From contig KL647308.1 of assembly GCA_000727475.1 (NCBI GenBank), forward strand, positions 2,177,496 through 2,241,495: a DNA stretch of 64,000 nucleotides, written 5' to 3'. A program made the translations under genes and the position numbers. Positions 42,034-53,203 of the stretch are shown piece by piece. The notes below the pieces were generated by a model, which was given only the letters and a program-made list of their open reading frames with translations, did no database searches and was not told where the DNA came from. How positions within the stretch are numbered: position 1 is the stretch's first letter; each line of letters opens with the position of its first letter. Source of the DNA: Sarcocystis neurona (lineage: Eukaryota > Apicomplexa > Conoidasida > Eucoccidiorida > Sarcocystidae).

Positions 42034-45000
42034 CTACTCCCGAACGCCTCGATACTTCGGTGGGACCCAGTCCTCCGGGTCCACGTCGAGGCTGCGCCAC
42101 TTCCGCGCCCGCCGAGCCTCTGCGTACTGTTCATAGGCGTGATGATCCAGCTCCGGCCCGTAGTAGTTCCACCTATGGAAGTAATAGAAATCAACAAGAA
42201 CGAAAAATGCCAGCGTAGACACACACACACACATATAAACGTATTTATGACCGATATACGTATTCATCCATAATGTGTGACGGGAGAAGCGTCCACGGAT
42301 AGCGTGTCTACATGTACGTATACATACATGTATACGTATTTGTAGTATATATGGTTCCATTTTTACCTGTGTATGGATAAGCATTGATTCGATATGTGTA
42401 TGTGTACACACATACATATATACACATAGATATATATATAAATAGGCGTGAGCATACAGACGTGTACGCATGTGTAGCTGCTCACCACTTGTATACGCAT
42501 TGATCGCAGCGATGACCAGCTGACTCTTGTTGTATATTTGTGACACAGGGAAATCGCGTCACAGATGAAGAGGAGAAGAGTAGACAAATGTCATACCTGC
42601 TTATCACGGTCCACGGTCTACAGGATGCGCAGGGGACGCGGGGTGTGTTGCGCACACAGTCGTTCAAAAGCTCAAGGACGCAGAGACACACGGACACACT
42701 CATAAAAGGGAAGACAACGCCGTGAAGAATTTAAAAAGTGTCACGCCCCGTCTACTATACAAAAAGAAAGGAATCCAGCGTCACCATCGGTGACCCCTGT
42801 TCACAAGCATAGAAAATTTGTATTCTGCGTGTGACCCTCGCCTTCTACACACACATCACATATATATACATATATATAGGCATTCATACATACATACCTG
42901 AATATACACAGATACATATATATACGTATACACGCACGTTACTTCTGATCCACACATATATACAAATATATATCTAAACGTCTGCATACATCCATAGGCG
43001 CATATCCATACATGCAAATCGATGAACATACACAGACACGTATATATATGTATAATTAATACGGTGGTCCTTTTAAAGGTCTACAGAAATGTGTATATGT
43101 GCACATGTATGCAAATGAGAAGCACTGAGACAGATATACACTATTGATTATGGACTCGTTCGTTCATCAACGTCGGGAGTTGAATGTGTGCCGTAGATTT
43201 CCCGCACGCGTATCAAAGTTGCGTAGATAACCGAACGTTGAAAAAAGAGCGCATTTCTGTCAGTTGACGCGCCTGCACAGGAAATCATCTGCCTGGCAGT
43301 CCGTCCGCGAGAATTAACGGCAGAGCCTTCTTTCTGAGTCATACGGAAAATGTATCTACACAACCACGAGTATTCTACGGAGTTACACACACACGGCAGC
43401 ACACGCAAAACATCGAAGAAATAGAGAAAGTCTGTGAAAGTTACGATAAAACTGCTGCATGTACGCACACACACTTGCACCCACAGCAACACCTACATAA
43501 ATATATATATATATATATATACATATATATGCATATATATATATGTATATGAAGACAAAGGGGAACACAGAAAGAAAGAGAGCGTCAAGACAGAGAGACA
43601 GAGAAAGGAAGAGATACAGCGAGAGCCACGTACTTACGTAGATATTTAAAATGGACGAATATTTTTGTATTTACAAATGGAAATGTCCTGATATATGTAG
43701 CCGTGCAAGATAGATAAATAGTTAAAATTAGGGGACTTGCACATATACACCATACCTGGGACTTCATACGTACATATACACACAGACAGACTCTCATGTA
43801 TGTGTATGTGGTATTCCAGGTGAGAGAGACGGCCCCTCCCCCTGATGAGAGTCTGGTGACAGCTGGATGAGACTGACGACGCAAAGTGCTGTTTTCTCAT
43901 CATACGCAGACAGAGTGAAGAAAAAGAAAGAACTGAAGACGACAGCCAATCAACACATCCTGCGTAGATGGACGCATGCATATGTGGGTATCTAGACGCA
44001 TTTGAAAAAAATAAAGATATGCAGAGAATCTCGTCACCTGGCGCACAGCGCTTCCCTGCAATATTACACTTGATCTCCTACGGAAATCGAGGAAACGGAG
44101 GGCAGTCGTTGAACGGACTCGTCGGTTTGGTCTTCCTTCTAACATCACCGGCTTTCCTGGGTGCGACTGTATAGAGACGCAGCGACTACTGCCCCACCTC
44201 CGCACACGTAGGGAAGGAAAACGAACGTACGGGGGGAACGACCGTGTAGGCAGCACACAGCACACCCACGCCTACACACCCGTACACAAAGGGAGAAGAA
44301 AGACGGGGATAAAAAAAAGACGGCGAGACGCGCGGCCAAGGTGCGTGGCGTGGCGCTGTGTGAGACTAACTTGAAGTTTTTGAAGTACTCTTCCCGAGGC
44401 ATCTGGTGCTCAAGCGGCTCAAATCTCTGGTGGTAGAACACAGAGCCGACTATAGGGAGAGTCGTGAGAAGGATGGCACCGACGAACATGCCAAGCCACC
44501 GGAGCTGCGGCATCATCGACGCCGCGAGTTGCTTCCACGTGTATTTCTGCAGCACATCCCCCACGTCGAAGAACGCTGCAATTTCCGCGTGGTTGCAAGC
44601 GTTGACGCTCGGTAGACTACCCCGCTCGTACTGATAGCCTGCACGCATCGACGACAGGTCTCACAAAACCAGCGGTGGGCAGCGACGGAGGAAAAAACGG
44701 AGAACAAGCTTCCTCGAAAAAGACACGCTGCATCAGTGAAGGTTGGAGGTGAATACGCACACTCGTGGGAGGCGCAGCAGGAAAGAGGTGCACTTGTAGC
44801 GGCGACGTGTGAGGAAGCGGCCCCAGCAGCAAACGCTGAGAAGACTGCAGCCAGCAAAACCACCTACAGCAGCATCAGCCATTAATTTCAGCAAGATTAA
44901 AGAAAGAAAAAGTGTAGACAGAGGAGAAAATCACGAACCACCGGTTTGTGTATATATATATATATATACGTGTGTGTATTGTGTGTATACACAGAGGGGT

Positions 45001-46111
45001 GTGGACGTCGCTAGTGGCTGGGCGTTCGTAGCTAGCACACTTCGAGTTCCCTATGCACGCGTACGTGTGAAGAAACACAAAGGGTACCTTCATATCCGGT
45101 GCCAGCTGACTAAACACATGCATGCACGTAGTAACCCATTACAGTAGCCTGGTGTACGTTTGCACGTATCCGCACTGATAGATGAGTCTCTTCGTCTACG
45201 AGGCGCAGGCCAAACTTCGCGCTTTTTCCACCCGCAGGTTTGTGTTTCATAGGCTTCTAGTTGCCGTGAAGGGCTCTTGCGAGAACATTGTGAAAAGCGT
45301 AAGTGCTGGCTGAATGGCTGGAGGGCTGTGTCTGTTCGCATTATCCATCTGTTGTGACATCTTCTTCACAATATCTTGTCTACCACACGGAGAACTACCA
45401 TAAATCCTCGGACCAACAGCACCCACACGTGCGTGGATATTTCTGCATTTACGGCCAGTTACGTGGGCCAGTATTTGCAGCACAATGCGTAAAATCTTCC
45501 ACCGCAATAAACAACAGTTCTGGCAATCTTGCTTCTCTTTCTGTACGTACACACACTCACGCGGTCGCAGCCGTGGAACGCCCGGCTCGCACTCATGGTA
45601 CTGGCGAAGCTGTTCCACGCTACGCATCACTTCCTTCTTCTACAGGCTGCAGGCCTTTCTTTCAAGCTGCCCGATATTGCCGTCATTTGCCTCTGACTGA
45701 TATAACAACACCATCCTTCAATTTTCCTCCTCTTCTATCTACTCCTTTGTCCACATGACAGATTATTGACTAACACATCTCTGGCTGAAGCCGCATTCCT
45801 TGGATTTCGCTTGTATGTCACTCCTCATTCTAAAACTATCTTTCCACCCTACCGGACTTGAATGGCACACGCGTGGTGAAGGGGTTAATCCATTTGTGAT
45901 CGTGGATTTTCCGCATGTCTAGACCCTGGTACGGGCGCGGAGCGTTCGCTTCCGGTCCTTCAGGGTGAAACTGCTTATTTGTAACGGCGAAACTTTGAAG
46001 TGGAGCTGGAGAAAAGAGGAAGCGTCGCGTCACTAAATTTGCTGATAATATTCCCGGTGCTTTCCTTCCCTGCACAGCCAGGGACCGGGACGAAAAATTA
46101 GCGAGCGCCAT
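42034..46111 (-). CDS. 221-residue single-span protein with mitochondrial-type presequence (three exons)
   Basis: Proposed join: exon 1 complement(45853-46111), exon 2 complement(44371-44638), exon 3 complement(42034-42172). Exon 1 ends TCC-G before GTAGGG. Exon 2 starts GC after GTGCAG and ends AA before GTTAGT. Exon 3 starts G after CCATAG. The phases join to Gly-87 and Lys-176 without loss of frame. Residues 1 to about 40 are rich in Ser, Ala, Arg and Leu with no acidic residue, like a mitochondrial presequence. One membrane span lies near residues 134-156. The last 45 residues are charged and aromatic (W-N-Y-Y-G-P-E-L start, D-W-V-P-P-K-Y near the end). This layout suits a small inner-membrane subunit of a respiratory complex or ATP synthase, but I do not recognise the family. 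The three-exon model rests on splice consensus and phase only. Confidence 0.72.
42173..44370 (-). other. Intron 2 of the 221-residue protein gene
   Basis: About 2.2 kb, GTTAGT donor and CCATAG acceptor on the minus strand. It contains several TA/CA microsatellites (42420-42450, 42860-43060, 43499-43548). No nested gene is evident. Confidence 0.65.
43499..43548. repeat. (TA)n microsatellite
   Basis: An interrupted TA run inside an intron of the minus-strand gene. Confidence 0.9.
44639..45852 (-). other. Intron 1 of the 221-residue protein gene
   Basis: About 1.2 kb with donor GTAGGG and acceptor GTGCAG. Frames inside (for example + strand 45303-45758, minus strand 45247-45630) lack support. 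An additional small exon cannot be excluded, but the phases already fit without one. Confidence 0.6.
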
Positions 46112-47576
46112 TACTCCACCGGGCGTCCGTACATCCGATAGAACATTTCAATCCCCGTCAAATCCAGACGACGGGAAGAGACGGAGAGAACTGTAGAAAA
46201 AAATGTTTTCTGCGTAGAAATGAAGAGGTCACCTTCGTGAAGACTTGGCAAAACTTACTACGCCCTTCACGGACGAACTCAACCGCGCATGCAGCACGGA
46301 CTCACCACTCTAAAGCACAGCGTCGGCCGACTTTACCGCACAAGAACCAAGCTGGAACTTTGAGTTCTCATCAGTAGCGCCGAGTACGCTGGCACGCTTT
46401 TGAATACAGTTTATCGTCGGCTCATTAGAATAGGGATGCTTTGTACGGCAGTGCTGGAAATTACATAGTAGTGTGCGTAGATCACCCCTTACGTGTTCCC
46501 GGTGTACAACGCGAGCAGGGACGCATACGTGTGCAACTGCTTGAATTACGCTCGAGTGGGAGTACAAGTACAGCGTGCCTGGTCTGATAGATGAGAGTAC
46601 ATACATATACATATGTGTTTATATTTATACACATATGTATATGTATGTACTCTCATCTACGTCTTTCTAGCACAAGCATACATCTCTGTGCCCAGCGGCT
46701 GTCCACACACCACAACGTCGGTGACTACTGGAGCTTGTTGCCGCATCTATGTACCCAAGAACATAAATTATACACGTGTGCACATAAGCTACATATCTAC
46801 AGGTTTACACGTATGGGGTTCACACACCTACGACATGCACTGACATATACGTATATATGTATACATGTATGGAGGCGGCCATGTGCACCTTGTTCTGTAC
46901 ACGTGTAGGCACGCATGTTTCTGCATCACCATTGAGAATACGCGTACATGTACATGCATTCGTGTGCATAAATATGTGTATATATGGCTGCAATTAATCT
47001 TACAAAGCCGTCTTACTTCTTTATTGTGTTGACCGGTGTACTGTGCCAAGTGTTGAACAGAGCATATAGGCCTCGCCTGAACACGCATGGAACACCGTCT
47101 TGTGAATCACACGTGTGCCACCGTGTGCGCAGGTTGGAAAGACAAGAGAGGAGGTCAGTATGTAGTGTCCAATAACATCTTAGTTAAACCTGCTTAGCGG
47201 CGGTACTATGCTGCAGAAAATTTCGAGGCCCCTACGCAAAGGAACACACGGAAAGAACTACTCAGTGTATCCGCAGCGTGCATCCGCAGAGACGCCGGTG
47301 TGTGCGCGCACGGCTTCAAACCATTTGCGTTTAGAACAGATACTGGTAGAAACCACAGATCCCTATATTTGGTAAAAAATCCTTTTGTATGTGTTTAGCA
47401 TCTATGTGTGCTACAGTGACAGAAATACACGCCTATCTACGAGGTGTTTACTTCAAGGAAAACTGATGGAAGGGTAGTTTGGCGTTTATTCGAAACGGCC
47501 TGCGGGGGTATGGGTACTGGCAGTTTCACTATGGAACGAAACGCCTTATATAATCAGGCGTGAAGCAGACGCTTGG
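46112..47576. other. Intergenic spacer, divergent upstream region of two candidate genes
   Basis: This lies between the ATG of the minus-strand 221-residue gene and the + strand candidate at 47577, so it should hold promoters for both if both are real. The clearest structure is a perfect inverted repeat at 46588-46659. No TATA-type motif is claimed. Confidence 0.5.
46588..46659. repeat. Perfect 31-bp inverted repeat with 10-base loop
   Basis: The left arm 46588-46618 is exactly complementary to the right arm 46629-46659. The loop is TTATATTTAT. The arms include non-repetitive GATGAGAGTAC at the outer end, so this is not only a TA/CA microsatellite. It could extrude as a cruciform or, if transcribed, form a long hairpin. 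Confidence 0.95.
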
Positions 47577-48608
47577 ATGCTGCTGCGGTTTACTTGTCGC
47601 GTCCTGCAACGGCCGCTCACTAGGCTTCAGTTGCAGAGTGCCACACTACCTGATTCGACGGATTACATCATCAGAATTATTCCATATACTCCAGAGAGGA
47701 GAGTAAGCAGGAGCGCTGCCGTAGCTTTCGTGACTACTGCCGGTATGGCTACTCTTCTTGAAAGTGTTGGAGTTGAACAGACTATTGCGAAAGCTTCTAC
47801 AACTACGTCGATTCCGCCCCCAGCTCTTACACGTACGTACCGCGGGACGCGGTGAGATGTTTTACGGTACTACGCCTGAAAAACTCCACTATTCCGTGAT
47901 CGGTCCTTCGAAGATTCAGTGAGCGTTAGCAGTAGTATCTATGCACGTAAATTGCAAAATAGTGCATTTAACAATTCTATGTGTTTAGGGACGCATATGG
48001 ATACATGCGCACAGATGTATAAATGTACAGATACGTATCTGTCTGACTGCAACACACGTTGGTAGATTTTCGGTTCTGTACCTATCCTCGCGCTACTCCA
48101 TCGTCTCCTGCTACTTATTCACCAAGCATGCCCTCATTGTGACGTCCACAGCAGAACAAGTAGTATGCTCTGCCGTGCAACCTGTACAGTGGGCGTCTGT
48201 TTCTCTCTCTCTCTATATATATATATATTGTGAACGTGTATAAATATCGCTGCCCAAAACCGGGTATCTGCGAAGATCAAACTTATTCATAGCTCGGCGA
48301 AAAGACAGTAGGTCCATGTCATGCGTGAAGCAGAAGAGCAGTTCAAATTAGTACACCAGCAATATGCGAGAGGCAAAAAGCAGCGAGTACGGCGAATCAT
48401 TAACAGGCTGTCATTCAGTAAGAAGCGGTTAAACCAGGAAAATCCGTGGAATGTAAATAAGAAGCGGTACCGCACAGAGCACTTAAGTACCTGGGGAAGA
48501 AACACAAACAAGATTCCATTGTCACCAAAGAACTTGGTCTCCTCGGCGGCTGTACGGTTGTACGCCGAATATACTCCGGGAAAGCAGGCAAACGTTTCTA
48601 AAGCGTGA
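47577..48608 (+). CDS. Candidate two-exon gene for a small basic protein
   Basis: Proposed join: 47577-47702 (42 codons from ATG, ending before GTAAGC) and 48312-48608 (after GACAGTAG), both in phase 0. This gives about 140 residues. Exon 1 is Arg/Leu-rich with few acidic residues, like a mitochondrial presequence. Exon 2 is strongly basic (clusters such as GKKQRVRR and NKKRYR) and has normal codon variety. The exon 2 acceptor has little polypyrimidine, and an in-frame TAG sits just before it, so exon 2 might instead start at its own ATG at 48321 (95 residues). No family is recognised; a mitochondrial ribosomal-type protein would fit the composition but is a guess. Confidence 0.38.
47703..48311 (+). 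other. Putative intron of the small basic protein gene
   Basis: 609 bases bounded by GTAAGC and TAG, containing a CT/TA microsatellite at about 48198-48230. It depends on the candidate gene being real. Confidence 0.3.
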
Positions 48609-49513
48609 GAGCTATGTACGCTTCCACAGCAACACACTTTGGAAGCTGCTCGTAGAGAACAGTTATTCCGGTCACGTCAACGTAGCTGCACACTGTCAAA
48701 GTCGTGTACAGGTTCCCACCTTCGTAGAGAAGCGTAATATACCTGATAGTGTATTCCTGTGGGGTTGCACTTCTATACAGGGTCACGGTATATGCGCCTT
48801 TGCAATTGAAGCATATATATATACAGTATGGGTGAGCACCACGTGCATGAAAACCTGTCCTGAACTCTCTCTGTTTACATGCACAGACACGCAAGTGTAT
48901 TTGTTCGAAGAGCATACTCGTACGTGGTGTGGATATGAGTGAATGTCGTACGCTCACGCACACATGACATCTTCACGTACGTGTGTACTCCTAACGTAAC
49001 CGCACGCGTGACTAGTTATCCTCCACGTGTGTGCACACAGACGCGTGAAAAATGCGTATATGTGATATATATTCACGTGGAGTTAGTCTGGCGGTGTCGG
49101 TCCCATGCGCACAATGGCTGAAAGGAAGTTAGTCGTGGAGATTGTGTGTCCATTCTATGCTGCATCGAGGATCATCGCCAACCACGAGTAACCTCGTCCG
49201 TCTGCACTGACGTTGATCTGAAGACTCAGTTTCTGCCCACCACAGCACTGACAAGCTCATCTAGCATGCAGGTATATACACGTGCACGCACGAAGACGTT
49301 TTTCAGTAACGTGCTCACGCTTGTGTGTGTGTCTCCAAGAATTTTACTTGTATCTCTATTATGTACGTTTTCATCTCTCTCTATATCTACCTATCTATCT
49401 ATCTCTCTCTATATATATACACATATGTATACATATATGTGGTAGACCTGCAGCATCATAATATTTTTTTCCCTCTTGCAATCCAGCAGGACCAAACTTC
49501 TTCTTTAGCTCCA
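48609..49513. other. Intergenic spacer between two convergent genes
   Basis: There is a CT/TATC tract at about 49370-49440 but no gene-like frame. The spacer lies between the 3' ends of the + strand candidate and the minus-strand secreted protein gene. Confidence 0.55.
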
Positions 49514-52500
49514 CTACGCCGCTATTTTCCCAGCCCCTTCGCTCGAATTCATCTCCTCCTGCCGCTTGCGCGTTTCCTCTGCAAATTCCTGTATGTTGTT
49601 GCACGGCCACTTGTGAAACAAGCAGTACAGCGCAGCGAACAAATCAAGGTACTCTTCCGCATACGTAGAAGAGGCGAGGATGAGCTCCGCACGTGGAATC
49701 ATCCGTTCGTAGAGTCTAGCTCCAAGCGGGTAAACAGGAGGAGGACCGCCTGTCACCTCTTGTCTTATGCTCTGCCCGATGTAAACAGGAGCAGGAGGAG
49801 ATGTGCTTCTCAAATCTGTTTTCGTACTAGGGCTAACGTAAACAGGACGGGCATTCTGCAGCAAATGTATGGAAGGTCCTGGAAACGGTGTATACACTCT
49901 CTGGGGTGCGATATAGGATGCGCTTAAAGAATAGGGTGAAGATACATTTTCTACCGCGGATGCTGGAAATCCTGAGACACCTGGTAGGGCACTTTTCGGA
50001 TTCAGCGGCAACGGTTGTAGCACTGCAGTTGTTACAGCTGATGTTGAAAACTCTCCTGGCGTGCTCAGGGGGTTACTCATCAAGCCGAAGTCCTTGAACC
50101 GCAAGGGTGTCGCTGCTGCAGGAGTAACAGATGGAGGCATATATGTTGAGTCATGTTGTACCACCTCTGCAGGAGCCACAAATCGCACGCCCGCATGTTG
50201 TTTGATCTCCGGCGGTCCTCTAAGTGGTGGAACGGCAGGTGTGTGAGCATGGTCCAGCTGCACTTTAGAGGTTGAAAACAGGGACATGACGTCTCTTGGG
50301 TTATGTTGTGCTATGTCTGCGGGAGCAATAGTGGGCGACTCGGCATTTGGGGGAGGATGTCGTGCCAGTACCGGTGGTACACTAGTTGCTAAAATTGCAT
50401 TTTCTGGACCACTTGATAATGATTTTAGAGGAGGGGCCTGTGGAGAGTCGTTCGATAAACCGTTTGCCATCGTTTCAGCAGAAATCGCAGACACAGACAT
50501 GACGTGTGCTGGACTCGTTTGCATCGGCCGACGCGATTCGGTTTCTGCAGAAACAGCAAAAGCGGAATCCACTTCTTGTCTTGTGGAGCCTGAATTTTGT
50601 GGTGAAGCTGTCATGATCACTTCTGCAGGAGGAGCAGCAGCAGAAAGAAAATATCCATCTTGTAAGGACCACGGTGTCGAATCCCCTTCAGCCCTCACAC
50701 TTTGAGTCGGGAGTGGGGTCTCCGTTGTTGCGACATATGGTGCATTTTCAGTCTTTCCCTCTGCTTGAGACTTATTTTCAGTCACCTGCGTGTTAACTTG
50801 TAGCAGCGCCGGAAGGTTTTCCTCGAAGATTGAGTCCGTGGCTGCTCGACCAAATTCTTTCATTTCTCCCTGCATGCCGGGTTTATTCCGCCTTACTTGT
50901 CCCTGAGCTGTGGCAGTATTTCCTGTCAATTCTTCGGTCGCTATGTGGGCCTTCTCCCTTTTACAGTTCACAGTTGCTATTTCACGTTTCTCATATGCTG
51001 CAGTTGGTGTGGCCTCATCAGCTGGCATCAGGGTGAGTTCAGCAACGTTCGTATCAGAAACCGCTCGTGCTTCTCCTCTGCCATCTATTTCTGCTTGGAA
51101 CCTCGCAACGTCCTGCGCACCGTCGTGCGCATTGTGCTCCGTGAATTTACTCTGTACGTGGTTTTCCTTCGCGGGCATCGAACCGGTTGATGTCAATGAA
51201 GCAGCGCTTCCATTTGGTGTTGTCGCTGGGTATTTCCGAACTACGAGCGTGCCTTTAGTGAATGTCCTGCCTTCCGCGTATGCAGCTTCTTCATCTGCTG
51301 CGTGTGCCTCAGGTGCAAGGAATTCGCTGGCTCTTACAACACCACGGGCGGTCGAAGCGCTTTCGTCTGATGCGTCATCAGGATTTCTTAAAGCTGGTGG
51401 ATGGACTTTCGCCGTTCTGTCACCTTCTTCCGTCCCAGTTTCTTCTCGTGACTTCATCATATATGCTTCAGGAGCAAGGTGGTTTTCTGGTGTTGTGACG
51501 CTGTTGTGAAAAAATGTATAGTACGCTGTTTCGACGTCAAGCGGCAGAGGTGTTCGCAGTGTTTCTGTCGCCGTGCCTTGATGTGATTGGACAGCGAGGT
51601 GCTCTACAACGGAAAAAGGATCTGTCGCTGCTGCAGCGGCCTGTGAAATTTGGGGCGGCACAACTGTGTCTAAAAATGCTGCGTCAACTACGCGGACAGC
51701 GTCTGCGAAAGTTTCTCCATCTTCTGACACATAGACGTTAAAACGGGCATAGTGATCCGTTTCAGACAGATGCTCATCTTCAGTTTGCACGGATACCTCA
51801 GGAGACATGGGGATTTCTGCAGGGAGACGGGCCAGTGGGTCCGCCGCTTGTTGTTGCGTAGGTTGCGGTTTGTGCTCTTGAGACAACAGATGCGAATGTT
51901 GCTGCTTTTGCTGTGGGCTATGTAACTGTTGTTTTGCTTGTAGCTGCTGGTGAGTTTGTTGTATTGGGTCCTCTGTTCCTTCGTGTTCCGTGTCTCTTCG
52001 TTGGTCATGTTCTCCTGAAATGTGGACGGGGCCTTGTGGACTTGTATGGGATTCCTGCGGCTGCTGTTGCAGCTGTTGTTGCGGTTGTTGTCGCTGTCTT
52101 TGCTTCAGTTGTAGCCCCTGTTCTTGTGGGGTCTTTTGGTGTAAGAGTGATTGTGGCGAACTGCTTGATTGGTGATTATATACAGCTTCACTCGTATTCA
52201 AAACAGCTTCGGAAGAACCTGCCTCATAAAGGGATGCGCTTGTAGCGTTGTGGTTCATCGGCTTGTCTTTCTGGAGGAGGTTTTCAGACGGTGCAATTCG
52301 TGGCCCAGCGTTCGTGTACGTAGACAAATGTGGTTGTATGTGGCTCGGCCGACTGTGATCATCTCCTGTGGTACTGCCTTCTGAGTTGCCAGTCCCTGCA
52401 CCAGGATTCGTTCCAGGTAGACCGCCCTTACTGACATGATGATGATAATGACTGGGGTTGCTTCTGCCGCTGTCTAGTGAGCCGCCCGCCCTGGCATCAG

Positions 52501-53203
52501 CATCATATCCATGAAAATACGACCCCTGTTCTTCTGTATACTTCATAAAGTGGATCGCTCCTAAAAGTTTCTCCCTTGTTGCAGAGAATAGCCACGGACT
52601 ACTTCTCTTCAGCTGTGGAAGGTCGCCAGAGTGGCTGGAAGTAGGCTCGTGTCGAGAACTGGTAAGAAGTGGTTGTGGAGTTGTATCCGTAGCAGTAACA
52701 GGCTGAGACGAAGCGAAAGGGGAAGCAGCGGAAGCAGCCTGAGGAGCGGAAGGTGGACGAACGGCAGTAGGTTGACCAGCAGCAGCAACAGGCTCCATAA
52801 CAGGCACCTGAAGAATACCGTTAAGGTGAGAAGTGGTAAGTTGAGCACTAGCAGCAGGCTGTGCAGGACTTGCAGAAATTACTGCTGCATAAGAATTCTT
52901 TTGCTGCGGGTAGGATATGTGCGATTGGGGACGGACAGTTTGAAATCCGAGTGCGGAGGAGCTACCGGGGCTACTTCGCCATGCGCCATGTGGCATCATA
53001 AACATCGCGGCAGCGGGATCGTTGACTTCCGGTGGGCCTGTGACCAAATTATTGGCTAACTTGTGACTGGCGTGCAAAGGAGGAACCACGGGACTTCCAA
53101 AAATGCCAGCCCCCTGAGTGGGAGGCGATGATGAAGTGTATGCGTGCGATACTTCGTGCAGAATAAGAAGGATGCAAAAACCGTGCACACGTGCAAATCG
53201 CAT
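49514..53203 (-). CDS. Secreted 1229-residue low-complexity protein
   Basis: This is a single open exon of 1229 codons from the ATG at 53203. The N-terminus (MRFARVHGFCILLILHEVSH) is a typical signal peptide with probable cleavage at the S-H-A/Y-T stretch near residue 21. No other membrane span is seen, so the product should be secreted or stored in a secretory organelle. Most of it is Ser/Pro/Thr/Ala-rich and probably disordered, with a Gln-rich stretch at about residues 355-455. The last 75 residues are different: a P-P-P-V-Y-P segment, then a helix-like Y/E/L-rich part with two cysteines (C-L-F-H-K-W-P-C), which may be the only folded domain. I saw no RRLxx site. The family is not recognised. 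Unlike the CAG domain, the Gln codons mix CAA and CAG and the codon usage is ordinary, which supports true coding. Confidence 0.75.
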   Translation of the reverse strand: MRFARVHGFCILLILHEVSHAYTSSSPPTQGAGIFGSPVVPPLHASHKLANNLVTGPPEVNDPAAAMFMMPHGAWRSSPGSSSALGFQTVRPQSHISYPQQKNSYAAVISASPAQPAASAQLTTSHLNGILQVPVMEPVAAAGQPTAVRPPSAPQAASAASPFASSQPVTATDTTPQPLLTSSRHEPTSSHSGDLPQLKRSSPWLFSATREKLLGAIHFMKYTEEQGSYFHGYDADARAGGSLDSGRSNPSHYHHHVSKGGLPGTNPGAGTGNSEGSTTGDDHSRPSHIQPHLSTYTNAGPRIAPSENLLQKDKPMNHNATSASLYEAGSSEAVLNTSEAVYNHQSSSSPQSLLHQKTPQEQGLQLKQRQRQQPQQQLQQQPQESHTSPQGPVHISGEHDQRRDTEHEGTEDPIQQTHQQLQAKQQLHSPQQKQQHSHLLSQEHKPQPTQQQAADPLARLPAEIPMSPEVSVQTEDEHLSETDHYARFNVYVSEDGETFADAVRVVDAAFLDTVVPPQISQAAAAATDPFSVVEHLAVQSHQGTATETLRTPLPLDVETAYYTFFHNSVTTPENHLAPEAYMMKSREETGTEEGDRTAKVHPPALRNPDDASDESASTARGVVRASEFLAPEAHAADEEAAYAEGRTFTKGTLVVRKYPATTPNGSAASLTSTGSMPAKENHVQSKFTEHNAHDGAQDVARFQAEIDGRGEARAVSDTNVAELTLMPADEATPTAAYEKREIATVNCKREKAHIATEELTGNTATAQGQVRRNKPGMQGEMKEFGRAATDSIFEENLPALLQVNTQVTENKSQAEGKTENAPYVATTETPLPTQSVRAEGDSTPWSLQDGYFLSAAAPPAEVIMTASPQNSGSTRQEVDSAFAVSAETESRRPMQTSPAHVMSVSAISAETMANGLSNDSPQAPPLKSLSSGPENAILATSVPPVLARHPPPNAESPTIAPADIAQHNPRDVMSLFSTSKVQLDHAHTPAVPPLRGPPEIKQHAGVRFVAPAEVVQHDSTYMPPSVTPAAATPLRFKDFGLMSNPLSTPGEFSTSAVTTAVLQPLPLNPKSALPGVSGFPASAVENVSSPYSLSASYIAPQRVYTPFPGPSIHLLQNARPVYVSPSTKTDLRSTSPPAPVYIGQSIRQEVTGGPPPVYPLGARLYERMIPRAELILASSTYAEEYLDLFAALYCLFHKWPCNNIQEFAEETRKRQEEMNSSEGAGKIAA

